The notes beneath the pieces were generated by a model. That model made no database searches and was not told the origin of the DNA. It saw nothing but the letters and a program-made list of their open reading frames with translations. 56,323 nt of DNA, from positions 497,503 through 553,825 of the forward strand of contig JH611156.1 in the NCBI GenBank assembly GCA_000252525.1, in the 5' to 3' direction. This DNA comes from SAR86 cluster bacterium SAR86A (GTDB lineage: Bacteria; Pseudomonadota; Gammaproteobacteria; Magnimaribacterales; D2472). Of this stretch, positions 25,515-34,787 are shown piece by piece (the first letter of the stretch is position 1; every line of letters begins with the position of its first letter). The translations under genes were made by a program, and so were the position numbers.

Positions 25515-26366
25515 TTATTGTTGTGATAATTTTTCCTCTGACTTTAGTATTCTAGTTAGTTGTCGGCTCGAAGCAACTAAATTTCCATTTAAATCCCATA
25601 AATTACAATCTTGTTCAAAATATCCTTTATTTATATCAGTTGCTTTAAAGTCAGCATAAATATCTTCTGTTGTTGGTAATTGCCTAATATGAGTGGTTAA
25701 CGTAATTGTAGGAACCCATCCCAATGCACCGTATTTATTACAAACCACAGGAGGTAAAATATCAGAATAAAAAGATAGGCAAAATTGATCTGGTTTACCT
25801 CCACCCATTTTTAAGTAAGCTGAACATCTTGCATCATATTGAGAAGAATCAGTATTTTTTTCTCTTTTCCACCAAACATGATCTGGATGAATTGAACATT
25901 CAAGTTGATGAATAAAAGATGGAGTGAAGCCTTTAGTGATTTCGTCATAATTTAATGCTACATAATCACTTTTGTCTTTATCATTAAAAATCTTTGGTAA
26001 TGCTGTTTCAAGGCCATCAAAACCTTTCATATGATTAAAGTCTGAGCATGTTCCAGTAAAAGTTGTGCAAACTCTATTATTTTGTATCAATTTTACAATA
26101 CCTGATGAACTACCTCTTCCAGCTTTGAATGTCTCAACCTCTAAAGTAATAGGCTCAGGATCAATTCGATCAAGGTATTGGACAGAAGAACTGATTGCTG
26201 TTGAGTGAGGCAAAACATTAGTCAGGGCTCTGTGCATTACAGCCATCAAATATCCTCCATGTGGTGTATTTCCAACAAAATAGTTTGTATTAGGAATTAG
26301 AGTAAAGGTATTTTCACTTTTTTGTTCAATCTCTAATGCCTCTTGAAATTTTTCAAAATGATTCAT
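25515..26366 (-). CDS. Acyl-CoA thioesterase, double hotdog (TesB-like)
   Basis: This 283-residue protein has an N-terminal hotdog with NTPHGGYLMAVMHRAL and a C-terminal hotdog ending in CNLWDLNGNLVASSRQLTRIL, the pattern of TesB-like thioesterases that hydrolyse fatty acyl-CoA. It lies 9 bases before the MoxR gene and 48 bases from the divergent tatD gene. A TAAAAT box 8 bases ahead of its ATG suggests a leaderless transcript. The acyl preference is not known. Confidence 0.85.
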   Translation of the reverse strand: MNHFEKFQEALEIEQKSENTFTLIPNTNYFVGNTPHGGYLMAVMHRALTNVLPHSTAISSSVQYLDRIDPEPITLEVETFKAGRGSSSGIVKLIQNNRVCTTFTGTCSDFNHMKGFDGLETALPKIFNDKDKSDYVALNYDEITKGFTPSFIHQLECSIHPDHVWWKREKNTDSSQYDARCSAYLKMGGGKPDQFCLSFYSDILPPVVCNKYGALGWVPTITLTTHIRQLPTTEDIYADFKATDINKGYFEQDCNLWDLNGNLVASSRQLTRILKSEEKLSQQ

Positions 26367-26370
26367 GTTG

Positions 26371-26376
26371 TATAAT
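26371..26376 (+). promoter_or_regulatory. -10 box for tatD
   Basis: Perfect TATAAT within the 48-base divergent gap to the thioesterase gene; TTGAAA lies upstream (26343-26348), but at 22 bases the spacing is long. The expected leader is about 30 bases. Confidence 0.4.
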
Positions 26377-26414
26377 TTTAGTTCATAATCTTATTTTTAA
26401 AAACATATTCATAT

Positions 26415-27197
26415 ATGCATACTATCTTTGACATTGCTTGCAATTTTACTAATGAAAGGTTTGATAAAGACCTCAATGATGTGATTTCAAGATCTTTTGA
26501 TAATAATATTACAAAGTTTGGGTTGATTTGCAGTCAGTTAAAAGATGTTCAAAGGATTATTGAAATTAAAGATTTGTACCCAGATAGCATATATTTTACT
26601 TTGGGCGTTCATCCTCATAATTCTAATGAAATAAATGAATTTAGTCTTCAAGATTTACATGATTTCATTAAAAAATTTAATCCAAATGCTGTTGGTGAGA
26701 CTGGTCTTGATTTTTATAGAAATCTTTCAACATATGAAGAACAAACTTTTGCATTTGAAGAGCAGATCAAAATAGCTATAGAATTAAATAAACCCTTATT
26801 TTTACATCAAAGAGATTCACATGATGAGTTTATGAAAATTATAAAAAAATACTCCTCAGATATTCCTAAGGCTGTAGTTCATTGTTTTACAGGCACTCAA
26901 TCTCAGCTAGATGATTATCTAGAACTGGATTTTTATGTAGGCTTAACAGGCTGGATCTGTGATGAAAAAAGAAATATTGATCTTCGTAAGGCTATAAAAA
27001 ATATACCTCTCTCTAAATTAATGATTGAAACAGATTGTCCATATCTTATTCCTAAAAATCTTCCAAATAAGTCTAATAGAAATGAGCCATCAAATTTAAA
27101 TCATATAGCCAATGAAATTGCTTTTCTTATGGAAGTTGATGAAGATTCTTTGAGAAAAGAAACTTATGAGAATAGTGTAAATTTTTTTGATGCTTAA
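26415..27197 (+). CDS. tatD: TatD-family metal-dependent deoxyribonuclease
   Basis: TatD is a cytoplasmic TIM-barrel nuclease with 3'-5' DNase activity. FDIACNFTNERFDKD at the N terminus (Asn in place of the HxH of paralogues) is exactly the TatD form. LGVHPHNS, VGETGLDFYRN, FLHQRDSHDEF, VVHCFTG and MIETDCPYLIPK carry the metal ligands and active-site Asp. The length of 260 equals that of E. coli TatD. The 3' end overlaps the convergent CaiB-like gene by 4 bases. Confidence 0.95.
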   Translation: MHTIFDIACNFTNERFDKDLNDVISRSFDNNITKFGLICSQLKDVQRIIEIKDLYPDSIYFTLGVHPHNSNEINEFSLQDLHDFIKKFNPNAVGETGLDFYRNLSTYEEQTFAFEEQIKIAIELNKPLFLHQRDSHDEFMKIIKKYSSDIPKAVVHCFTGTQSQLDDYLELDFYVGLTGWICDEKRNIDLRKAIKNIPLSKLMIETDCPYLIPKNLPNKSNRNEPSNLNHIANEIAFLMEVDEDSLRKETYENSVNFFDA

Positions 27198-28297
27198 TTA
27201 AAAACATCAATTGATAAATCGAACTCTTTACATATATCTTCTAAATCTGTGCCTATTTTTTTTGCATTATGTCTGATTTCAGGTTTTGTTTTTGAATATC
27301 TTGGTGATGGACTTGGTTGATTAAAGCCATCCACCTCAGTAAAAGCATTTCTGCTCAAATTATGAGCGTTTGTTTGAGCTTCTGACATATCTAAAACAGG
27401 TGTTACACATGCATCACTGTCTGAAAAAATTTTTTCCCATTCTGATCTTGTTTTTAGTTTTATCTTTTGAGCCATTATTTCTTTTAGTTTTGGCCAATTA
27501 TCTTTGTTATGCTGATCCTGGAATATTTCGTCGGTAATTTCCAGTTTCTTAAGTAACTCAGAATAAAATTGAGGCTCAATTGAACCAACAGCAATATATT
27601 TCTCATCCTTGCATTCATAAGTATCATAAAAATGAGCATAGCCATCTAATAAATTAGATTCTCTACCATCTTGCCAATGTCCCATTTCTTTAAGAGAGTA
27701 AAAAAACGACATGAGAGATAATGAGCCGTCAACCATTGCAGAGTCTACAACTTGTCCTTCATTTGTTTTCATAGAATGAATGAGGCCTGAAACAATTCCA
27801 AGAGCAAGATGCATACCTCCTCCTCCATAATCTCCTATTAAATTTAAAGGGGGTGTTGGAGTAGAATCTTTTCTTCCTATAGCATTCAAAGCTCCTGAAA
27901 GACCTATGTAATTGATATCATGACCCGCTAGTTGCGACATTGGTCCATCTTGACCCCACCCAGTCATTCTTCCATATACTAATTTTGAATTTGCTTCTAA
28001 ACAAACTTCCGGTCCAAGACCAAGCTTCTCCATTACACCAGGACGAAAACCTTCAAATACAACATCTACTTGTTTTATTAATCTAAGAAGTTCATTAACA
28101 GTAGCTTTGTTTTTTAAATCAGCAGTGATTGTTCTTTTAGACCTATTGTGAACGTCGTATTTACTCTCAAGACCTTGTGTCTCTTTTCGACTAATTCTTA
28201 TAACGTCAGCGCCCAAATCAGCTAATAACATGCCACAATACGGGCCAGGACCGATTCCTGAAAATTCTAAAATCTTTATATCTTTTAATGGTCCCAT
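27194..28297 (-). CDS. CaiB/BaiF family CoA-transferase (alpha-methylacyl-CoA racemase-like)
   Basis: The family III CoA-transferase fold is shown by KILEFSGIGPGPYCGMLLADLGADVIRI at the start, VDVVFEGFRPGVMEKLGLG, YGRMTGWGQDGP and HDINYIGLSGALNAIG. NLIGDYGGGGMHLALG (Asp near residue 153) is typical of alpha-methylacyl-CoA racemases, which epimerise 2-methyl branched acyl-CoAs. At 367 residues it is in the racemase range. It follows the MMPL gene by 9 bases. Branched-chain or sterol side-chain breakdown is a reasonable guess, not shown. Confidence 0.9.
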   Translation of the reverse strand: MGPLKDIKILEFSGIGPGPYCGMLLADLGADVIRISRKETQGLESKYDVHNRSKRTITADLKNKATVNELLRLIKQVDVVFEGFRPGVMEKLGLGPEVCLEANSKLVYGRMTGWGQDGPMSQLAGHDINYIGLSGALNAIGRKDSTPTPPLNLIGDYGGGGMHLALGIVSGLIHSMKTNEGQVVDSAMVDGSLSLMSFFYSLKEMGHWQDGRESNLLDGYAHFYDTYECKDEKYIAVGSIEPQFYSELLKKLEITDEIFQDQHNKDNWPKLKEIMAQKIKLKTRSEWEKIFSDSDACVTPVLDMSEAQTNAHNLSRNAFTEVDGFNQPSPSPRYSKTKPEIRHNAKKIGTDLEDICKEFDLSIDVFN

Positions 28298-28306
28298 ATA
28301 TTTATA

Positions 28307-30775
28307 TTATTGAAAAATCTTATGTTTTGCTAATAGATTTGGTAGTAATGTAAGAGATGATAAAAAGGCAAGAATCATTGCTATTGCTGTAAAAAATCCA
28401 AATAAAATTGTTGGGAAGAAATTTGACAGAGATAAAATTAAAAATCCTGCTGATATCGTAGAAGCTGTATAGAATATTGCCCTTCCTGTTGTTGAATGTG
28501 CATTACACAAAGCTTCATTTACTGAACCAGTATTTTTTAATTCTTTTTTATATCTGTATATGTAATGAATTGTATTATCGACAGCCATGCCAACACTTAT
28601 TGCAGCAACTGTAATAGTCATAATGTCTAGTGGAATATTTAATAACCCTAAGAGTCCCATTACTGATGATGCAACAAACACATTTGGGATTAATCCAATT
28701 ATCATTACTTTAAAAGACCTAAAAATAATCAATAACATGAGAGAAATTACTGCAAATACTATCATCAATGATCCTACTTGAGACTTAAATAGAGATTGAA
28801 GCATATTGTTATATAAAACTGCTAATCCAGTAATTTCAAATTGTGAAGGATCTAGGTTGAACTTATTTTGAAGATCATTATTTATCTTTTTTAATAAATC
28901 ATTTCTATTAAGTTCCGATGCTGATTCGTTGACCCTGGTTGATATTCTCACAACAGAATCATCTTTATTTATATATGAATAAAGAAGACTCTCTCTAATA
29001 TCTTCAGGTAATACAGATCTTAAAAGTGCCAACTCAAGATCATTGAGATCTTCGCCATTATTAATTTCTCTTGCTAATTTAACTCCACTTGCAACACTTA
29101 ATACTTTTCCAATTTCTGGAATTGAATCTAGATAATCATGAATTTTTTCTAATTCGTTTAATGAATATATATTCCACCAATAACCTGCAGCAGAACTAGT
29201 TTCGTCTTCAAAAAGATCATCGTCAAAAATATCATCTTCTATTTCAATTGATTGAAAATCGTCCTCTGGTTGTGAAATGATGATATCTAACGTTGCTGTT
29301 CCGCCTAACTTAGAATCAATTTCGTACATCCCTTTATAAATTTCAGTATCTTTATCAAAATAATCAATAAATCTATTTTCAACTTCTAATTTAGATATTC
29401 CAAAACATAAAAGAACAAATGTTAAAAAGAATGTTGAAGAGATTGATTTTTGATATTTTTTTGAAAAATTTAAGAGAAAGTTTGTGATCTTATAAAGCGA
29501 AAGATAATCTTTACCAGAAATATTTTTAATTAAATACAATAAACAAGGAAGAAATGTAAAAGTTAAAATAAAGGCAATTGTTATACCGAAAGCCATCATT
29601 TTTCCAAATTCAATTACTGGCTTTAACTCACCAAAAGTAAGTGATAGGAATGCCACTGCAGTAGTCAATGCAGCAAAAAAGCATGGAGCAAACATTTGAT
29701 CATAACCTTTAATTATTGCATCCTTGTAATCAGCTTCCTTTTTTATTTCATTAATCTTTACAAGCAGATGAACAGTTAATGAAATTGTAAGAATTAACAA
29801 CAGAGCTATAAAATTTGAAGACACAACACTTATCTTCCAATCCATAAAACCTAAAAATCCAGCTGTTATAAATGCTGCCATAAATGCATTTGATAAAGGT
29901 AATAAAACCAACCAAAATGAACCAAAGAAAAGATAAAGCATTATTGCAAATATTAATGCGACCGCTGAACCAAAAACTACCAAATCTGATTCAATATAAT
30001 CCATCATATCTGTAGCAATCATTGATGGGCCACCCAAATATATTGTGGCCTCATCTCTATATTTATCTAAAATTAATCTAATTTCAGAAATTAAAGATTT
30101 GCTAAATTCAGACTCATCATTGTTTAGTTGACTAATTCTCTTATTGATCTCGCTGAGTTCTTCATAAAGAGCTGACTTATTTTTACTTGTAAGAATTTCT
30201 TTAGAATCTAATTTTTCAAGAATATTATATCTTTGAGATATTAACTCATCATATTCATCGTTACCTCTCAATACGACCTGCATTGCAGTCACTTTTCCAT
30301 CATTACTAATAATAAGCTCTTTATAAATTGGATTATTTATTATTTCCTCACGAGCCTCAGTGAGATTAATGTTTTCATCGGTTAAGTCTTTTAAATTATC
30401 AGCAACCTCAGTAAGACCTACTCTTGGTTGAAAAAATATTGGAGCGTCTAAAATTGATAAAACAGAATCAACGCCGTCTATATTTTTAAGATCGTTTTCT
30501 AGATTAGCAATTCTATTTAAAGAATAATCAGAAAATAATTCTTTATTTGGTTCATATGTAACTATTAAAAAACTTGAATCTCCAAATTCATCTTCTGCTT
30601 CTCTATAAGTTTTTAATGATTCATCACTTTCAAGAACCAAAGCATCAGATGAAGCATCAAGTTTAAAATTATTTAATCCAACAGCCGAGGTTATAGTTAC
30701 CAAAAATGTAATAAAGAGAACAAGCAAATACTTTTCTAAAAGAAAAGATGCAAGGTTTTTAATATCTATTCTCAT
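28307..30775 (-). CDS. MMPL/RND-family transporter
   Basis: This 822-residue protein has two repeated halves, each with one helix, a large periplasmic loop and about five further helices. The SVGMAVDNTIHYIYRYKKE segment in the second half has the conserved Asp of proton-driven RND exporters. The second loop carries a very acidic run (IEIEDDIFDDDLFEDE). Members export lipids, hopanoids or siderophores. The start overlaps the stop of bolA by one base. Linkage to an acyl-CoA enzyme (CaiB) supports a lipid cargo, which is inference. Confidence 0.9.
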   Translation of the reverse strand: MRIDIKNLASFLLEKYLLVLFITFLVTITSAVGLNNFKLDASSDALVLESDESLKTYREAEDEFGDSSFLIVTYEPNKELFSDYSLNRIANLENDLKNIDGVDSVLSILDAPIFFQPRVGLTEVADNLKDLTDENINLTEAREEIINNPIYKELIISNDGKVTAMQVVLRGNDEYDELISQRYNILEKLDSKEILTSKNKSALYEELSEINKRISQLNNDESEFSKSLISEIRLILDKYRDEATIYLGGPSMIATDMMDYIESDLVVFGSAVALIFAIMLYLFFGSFWLVLLPLSNAFMAAFITAGFLGFMDWKISVVSSNFIALLLILTISLTVHLLVKINEIKKEADYKDAIIKGYDQMFAPCFFAALTTAVAFLSLTFGELKPVIEFGKMMAFGITIAFILTFTFLPCLLYLIKNISGKDYLSLYKITNFLLNFSKKYQKSISSTFFLTFVLLCFGISKLEVENRFIDYFDKDTEIYKGMYEIDSKLGGTATLDIIISQPEDDFQSIEIEDDIFDDDLFEDETSSAAGYWWNIYSLNELEKIHDYLDSIPEIGKVLSVASGVKLAREINNGEDLNDLELALLRSVLPEDIRESLLYSYINKDDSVVRISTRVNESASELNRNDLLKKINNDLQNKFNLDPSQFEITGLAVLYNNMLQSLFKSQVGSLMIVFAVISLMLLIIFRSFKVMIIGLIPNVFVASSVMGLLGLLNIPLDIMTITVAAISVGMAVDNTIHYIYRYKKELKNTGSVNEALCNAHSTTGRAIFYTASTISAGFLILSLSNFFPTILFGFFTAIAMILAFLSSLTLLPNLLAKHKIFQ

Positions 30776-31077
30776 TATTTATTTGCACAATTTGGAGAAT
30801 CTATTACTGATGGATTCTTTTCTATTTCGTCAAGATCAAATGCATAAATTGAAAGCGCATGTATTTTGTTCATCACATTTTCTAAACTCTTATAAATCAA
30901 TTGATGTCTTTTAACATTTGATACGTCTTTAAAACAGTCAGATGCCAGAATAATCTTAAAATGACTCTCTGAATTCTCTGGAACGTTATGCATGAAGCTT
31001 TCATTTTCAATGATTAATGTTGCAGGATTAAATTCAGTATTTAAAAGATCTTTAATAGTATTTTCAATTTTCCCCAT
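30775..31077 (-). CDS. BolA family protein (IbaG/BolA-like)
   Basis: This 100-residue protein has the class II KH-like BolA fold: SHFKIILASDCF, then VKRHQLIYKSLENVM with the conserved RH, and the C-terminal IHALSIYAFDLDEIE. BolA proteins bind [2Fe-2S] clusters with monothiol glutaredoxins such as the GrxD encoded at 5660. The last base of its stop overlaps the MMPL start. The acidic C-terminal extension is specific to this protein. Confidence 0.92.
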   Translation of the reverse strand: MGKIENTIKDLLNTEFNPATLIIENESFMHNVPENSESHFKIILASDCFKDVSNVKRHQLIYKSLENVMNKIHALSIYAFDLDEIEKNPSVIDSPNCANK

Positions 31078-31094
31078 AAACTAGCGAATCTTAG

Positions 31095-31547
31095 TTATCT
31101 TTTCCAAATCTTATTGTATATCAAAGCAAAAATTACTATGAAGGATGCTCCGATAGCAACAGGCATTATAACGAACTCAAATGACTTTGCTCCTAAAATA
31201 GCAATTATAGGATTTGCACCTGCTGGAGGATGAACAGTGTTTGTTATTATCATTAGAATGATTGCAAAACTTAATCCAAGCGCGATAGCAATTGGAGCAT
31301 CTCCAAAAAAATAATAAATCATAACTCCAGAAGATGCAGAGAGAACGTGACCAAAAAAAACATTTCTTGGACTAGCAAGAGGACTATCATGCACCGCCAT
31401 AACAAGAACCAAGCTCGCTCCAAAAGGAGGAATTAACCATACATTAGTCTCATCAATTAAATTTAAGTATGCAATAGCATAAATACACAAAAAAGCTCCA
31501 AGTGAAGATATCACTATAGTCTTTATTTTTTCATTAAATATTTTCAT
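31095..31547 (-). CDS. HPP-family membrane protein
   Basis: This is a 150-residue protein with four hydrophobic helices. It contains PPFGASLVLVMAVHDSPLASPRN and NTVHPPAGANPIIAILGA; the latter holds the HPP tripeptide that names the family. A plant plastid member transports nitrite; bacterial roles are mostly unknown. It lies 17 bases before bolA and 12 bases after the small upstream gene, in one operon. Confidence 0.92.
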   Translation of the reverse strand: MKIFNEKIKTIVISSLGAFLCIYAIAYLNLIDETNVWLIPPFGASLVLVMAVHDSPLASPRNVFFGHVLSASSGVMIYYFFGDAPIAIALGLSFAIILMIITNTVHPPAGANPIIAILGAKSFEFVIMPVAIGASFIVIFALIYNKIWKR

Positions 31548-31559
31548 GTTTAATTCAAA

Positions 31560-31751
31560 TTAACCATCTAGTTTAGGAGATTCGTTCATTGAGTGAATTT
31601 TTTTAATTATGTTTTCCCACTTAATCCATTCTTCATTATTCAAATCAGCAGCATATTCAGCAGCTCGAAGCATAGCAACTGCCTCGGCATCGTCGCCATA
31701 TTGAGATATGAGAGTGTTTGCTATTGTCTCTATGCTTTTGTTATCGCTCAT
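31560..31751 (-). CDS. Small hypothetical protein, 63 residues
   Basis: The frame is open further upstream to 31898, but that would run into the divergent gene. The ATG at 31751 gives a compact hydrophilic protein that begins MSDNKSIETIANTLISQYG, is Ala-rich and helical in the middle (DDAEAVAMLRAAEYAADL) and ends WIKWENIIKKIHSMNE. No signal peptide or membrane helix is seen. It heads the HPP-BolA-MMPL-CaiB operon. I cannot assign a family. Confidence 0.65.
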   Translation of the reverse strand: MSDNKSIETIANTLISQYGDDAEAVAMLRAAEYAADLNNEEWIKWENIIKKIHSMNESPKLDG

Positions 31752-31789
31752 AATCAAATAATAACTAATATTGATAACATTATCCCATG

Positions 31790-31795
31790 TATAAT
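31790..31795 (+). promoter_or_regulatory. -10 box for the ELM1-like/glycosyltransferase pair
   Basis: Perfect TATAAT 27 bases before the ATG at 31823; a TTGATA (31771-31776) sits at only 13 bases, so the -35 is uncertain. Confidence 0.4.
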
Positions 31796-31822
31796 TCTTT
31801 CTATACACACTGATAAGCTTAA

Positions 31823-32743
31823 ATGAACGTACTTTGGGTAAAAGATAATAATATTGGGCATGAGAAACAAGTAGATGTTCTTTTAAAAGAGTTATCAAAA
31901 AAACTTAATTTAAAGATTGATTCTAGGATAGTAAAAAACAGTTTCCTATTTCAAAAAAAAATTGATAACGTCAAAAGCAATTATTACGATATTTTAATAG
32001 GTGCTGGACATAAAACACACTCAATATTACTCAAAAATAAAAAAAATCAAAAAAAAACTACAAAGGTGATAGCGATATTGTCTCCTACATTTTATAAATC
32101 CAAATTTGATATTATTTGTACACCATCTCACGATAAACATAAATTTAATTCTAAAGATAATGTCATTTTCTATGAGGGATCTTTAGTAACTGTATCTTTA
32201 AAAGAGACAAGAGAAGATGTCGTCATGATTGCTATTGGAGGTAAAAATAAACATTATATTTTTGATCAAGATCATATATATGATCAGATGGAATATTTTT
32301 TATCCATTAATTCAAATAAACATTGTTATATATTCAATTCTAGAAGAACTCCAAGAGAAATATCTAAAAAAATATCATCGCAATATAAAGATAATGAAAG
32401 AATTACATTTGTAGATTTTTATGACAATAGGTCTAATATTTCAATCGAGGAAATAATGCATCAATCACAATCAAAGCTCATAACAAGAGATAGCGTAAAT
32501 ATGGTTTATGAAAGCCTATCTTGTAAGGGTGATACATATTTATTTAATATGCATGCTAGAAGGGGTAGTAATAAAGTTGTAGAAAATATAAACACGTTAA
32601 TTAAAAATAGGAAAATAGGTTATGTAGACTGTTCAGAATTAACAAAAGGATTTTCTAAAATGAAGCTTGAAAAGCAAAATATACACAATGATGTTTTTGC
32701 TGAAGTAGAAAAAGTGGCTTACGAGATTCAAAATAAATTATGA
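31823..32743 (+). CDS. ELM1/GtrOC1-like putative glycosyltransferase (mitochondrial-fission ELM1 family)
   Basis: This 306-residue protein fits the DUF1022/ELM1 family: MNVLWVKDNNIGHEKQV at the N terminus, ILIGAGHKTH near residue 55, AIGGKNKHYIFD, and the late TRDSVNMVYESL. The fold is that of GT-B glycosyltransferases. The plant name (mitochondrial fission) does not apply in bacteria, where the genes sit with LPS or capsule loci. The stop overlaps the start of a GT4 gene by 4 bases. Lys-rich runs (KKNQKKTTK) reflect the AT-rich codon bias. Confidence 0.75.
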   Translation: MNVLWVKDNNIGHEKQVDVLLKELSKKLNLKIDSRIVKNSFLFQKKIDNVKSNYYDILIGAGHKTHSILLKNKKNQKKTTKVIAILSPTFYKSKFDIICTPSHDKHKFNSKDNVIFYEGSLVTVSLKETREDVVMIAIGGKNKHYIFDQDHIYDQMEYFLSINSNKHCYIFNSRRTPREISKKISSQYKDNERITFVDFYDNRSNISIEEIMHQSQSKLITRDSVNMVYESLSCKGDTYLFNMHARRGSNKVVENINTLIKNRKIGYVDCSELTKGFSKMKLEKQNIHNDVFAEVEKVAYEIQNKL

Positions 32744-33714
32744 AAATAGTTCACTTTGTCCTTAGTGATAGTTTTGCAGGAATAGAACAGCACGTCGATG
32801 AAGTTTTAACAAATTTTTCATCCCACAAATTAATCCTTATATGTAATGAATCTATTGCTAGCTATTTTGATAAGAGTATAAATATTTATAAAGTAAAAAA
32901 CTTTGGAAGAAGATCTTTTTTTGGCAAGTACCAATTGAAAAAACTTATAAAAGATATAGATCCAGATATTATTCATACACACGGAAGTAAAACCTCATCA
33001 ATAATCTCTTCCATAAAAACAAAAAATTATAAACATGTTGCAACCATACATGGTGTGAAAAAAAATAAAAAAATTTACGAAAAAGCAGACTTAATTATTG
33101 GAGTTAGTGATAAAGCGCTAGAAGGCATAAATCATGAAACGATTTGCATCAACAATTGGTGGCATCCGAAACTAAAAAAGATACAAAATAAAAAAAATAA
33201 ACATGCTCTTGCAGTAGGAAGATTAGAAAAGGTAAAAGGCTTTGACTTGCTTATAACATCTTGGAAAAACATTGATACAAATTTAGTAATCATCGGATCG
33301 GGTAAAGAAAGAAATAAACTTAATGAATTAATAGAGCAAAATAATTTATCTGAAAAGGTCAAAATAATCGATGCTGTTAAAAAAGAAGAACTTCTAAACT
33401 ACTATCAAGATGCATCTGTCCTAATAATCTCTTCAAGAGATGAAGGAGGACCAAGAGTTGCATTAGAAGCTTTATATTTAGAAATACCTGTAATTTCCAC
33501 TGATGTAGGACACATGTCACAAATTTTACCTAAAGAATTGTTAGCAGAAAAAAATAATCAAAGCGCTCTCCAAGATATGCTTGAAAAATATGTTGATAAT
33601 ATTCATCTATATAATCAAAAAGCGATTTTTAATTTTGTTGAAAGAGAATTTTCAATAGAAGAAAAAATGCAAGAACTTAATGACGCTTATAGTCTTTTGG
33701 CTAGTAAATCTTGA
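32740..33714 (+). CDS. GT4-family glycosyltransferase
   Basis: This 324-residue GT-B enzyme has an N-terminal MKIVHFVLSDSFAGIEQHVDEVL and HTHGSKTSS. The nucleotide-sugar domain holds ALAVGRLEKVKGFDLLI, VIIGSGKERNKL and the EX7E motif SSRDEGGPRVALEALYLEIPVISTDVG. Donor and acceptor cannot be read from sequence. It is co-transcribed with the ELM1-like gene. Its last 28 bases overlap the convergent second glycosyltransferase gene. Confidence 0.9.
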   Translation: MKIVHFVLSDSFAGIEQHVDEVLTNFSSHKLILICNESIASYFDKSINIYKVKNFGRRSFFGKYQLKKLIKDIDPDIIHTHGSKTSSIISSIKTKNYKHVATIHGVKKNKKIYEKADLIIGVSDKALEGINHETICINNWWHPKLKKIQNKKNKHALAVGRLEKVKGFDLLITSWKNIDTNLVIIGSGKERNKLNELIEQNNLSEKVKIIDAVKKEELLNYYQDASVLIISSRDEGGPRVALEALYLEIPVISTDVGHMSQILPKELLAEKNNQSALQDMLEKYVDNIHLYNQKAIFNFVEREFSIEEKMQELNDAYSLLASKS

Positions 33715-34787
33715 TATAAACTAATAGTCTGATTTGTCATTCTCTCTGAGGTAAATATATTTTCTTTTGGCATATTGTTGGTCATATTTGATAGATTTAT
33801 AACTTTTTCCGCCAAATCTTCAATATTATCAAGCTCCACAAGACCATCAGGATATAATTCTTCCAATATTTCTTTAGTGCCTCCATGGTTCCAACCAATG
33901 ACTTTACTGCCACTACTAATTGCTTCGATTGTTGTTCGCCCAAATGGCTCAGGTTTAATAGATAAATTAAAAACAAAATCAGAAATTTTATAAATATTTG
34001 AAATATCATTTCTTGACCCAGTTATTGTTATCTTATCTTCAATACCATAATTTGAAATTTTGTTTTGTAATTGTTTTAAATAAGATTTTTTTGATTTAGC
34101 TGTCGGCCCAACAATCAAGGCATGATAATTATCATCATCAAGTAAATTTACAAGATCAATAAAACTATCAACACCCTTCCATTTAGATATTCTTGTTGGC
34201 ATGGTAAGAATGATTTTGTCTTGTGTTTGTGGAAACTCTTCATACCACTTTTTAATCCATGTTTCTTCAACAGGATTTTTATTAAATATTTCTGGATCAC
34301 AGCCCCTTGGAATAACTGTAATTTTTTCGTTGGGAACCTTGTAAGTGCTTTGTATGTAATCTTTTACAGTTTTTGATATAGCAATAATATGATCTACTTT
34401 TGACATTACTTGGCTGTATAAAGGTGTGCTGTATAAACCATGAAATGTAGAAACTAGAAGAGGTTTATGTGATAGCTTTTTATAAGCAAAATAATTTATC
34501 CATGCTGGCATTCTTGACCTTACATGAACAATGTCTGGTTTTTCAGATAAATATATATCTCTTAGATCTGAGGCATATCTAATTGAAAATAGGCTTTTTT
34601 TATGGATCGGTAAGTTGATATGTTTACCTCCATCTTCAATTATGTCTTTTTCAAAAATTCCTCCGTTAGAAATAACTAGAGAATCGTGCCCTCTTTCAAC
34701 CAAAACTTTTGAAAAGTCTTTAGTGCCTCTCTCAACACCACCGATGTTTAACTCTGGAAGTAACTGAATTACTTTAAATTTACTCAT
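33687..34787 (-). CDS. GT4-family glycosyltransferase
   Basis: This 366-residue GT-B enzyme begins VIQLLPELNIGGVERGT, the usual glycine-rich acceptor-side loop, has HVRSRMPAW, and in the donor domain LTMPTRISKWKGVDSFI, ALIVGP and the EX7E motif EPFGRTTIEAISSGSKVIGWNHGG. It resembles WaaG/RfaG-type LPS transferases in layout. It is the last gene of the long TonB-MacAB run and overlaps the MacB-type permease gene by 8 bases. An LPS-core or O-chain role is likely but not proven. Confidence 0.9.
   Translation of the reverse strand: MSKFKVIQLLPELNIGGVERGTKDFSKVLVERGHDSLVISNGGIFEKDIIEDGGKHINLPIHKKSLFSIRYASDLRDIYLSEKPDIVHVRSRMPAWINYFAYKKLSHKPLLVSTFHGLYSTPLYSQVMSKVDHIIAISKTVKDYIQSTYKVPNEKITVIPRGCDPEIFNKNPVEETWIKKWYEEFPQTQDKIILTMPTRISKWKGVDSFIDLVNLLDDDNYHALIVGPTAKSKKSYLKQLQNKISNYGIEDKITITGSRNDISNIYKISDFVFNLSIKPEPFGRTTIEAISSGSKVIGWNHGGTKEILEELYPDGLVELDNIEDLAEKVINLSNMTNNMPKENIFTSERMTNQTISLYQDLLAKRL

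Noticed and set aside
31823-32743. Mitochondrial fission factor
   Set aside because: The name comes from a plant homologue; in bacteria the fold points to a glycosyltransferase.
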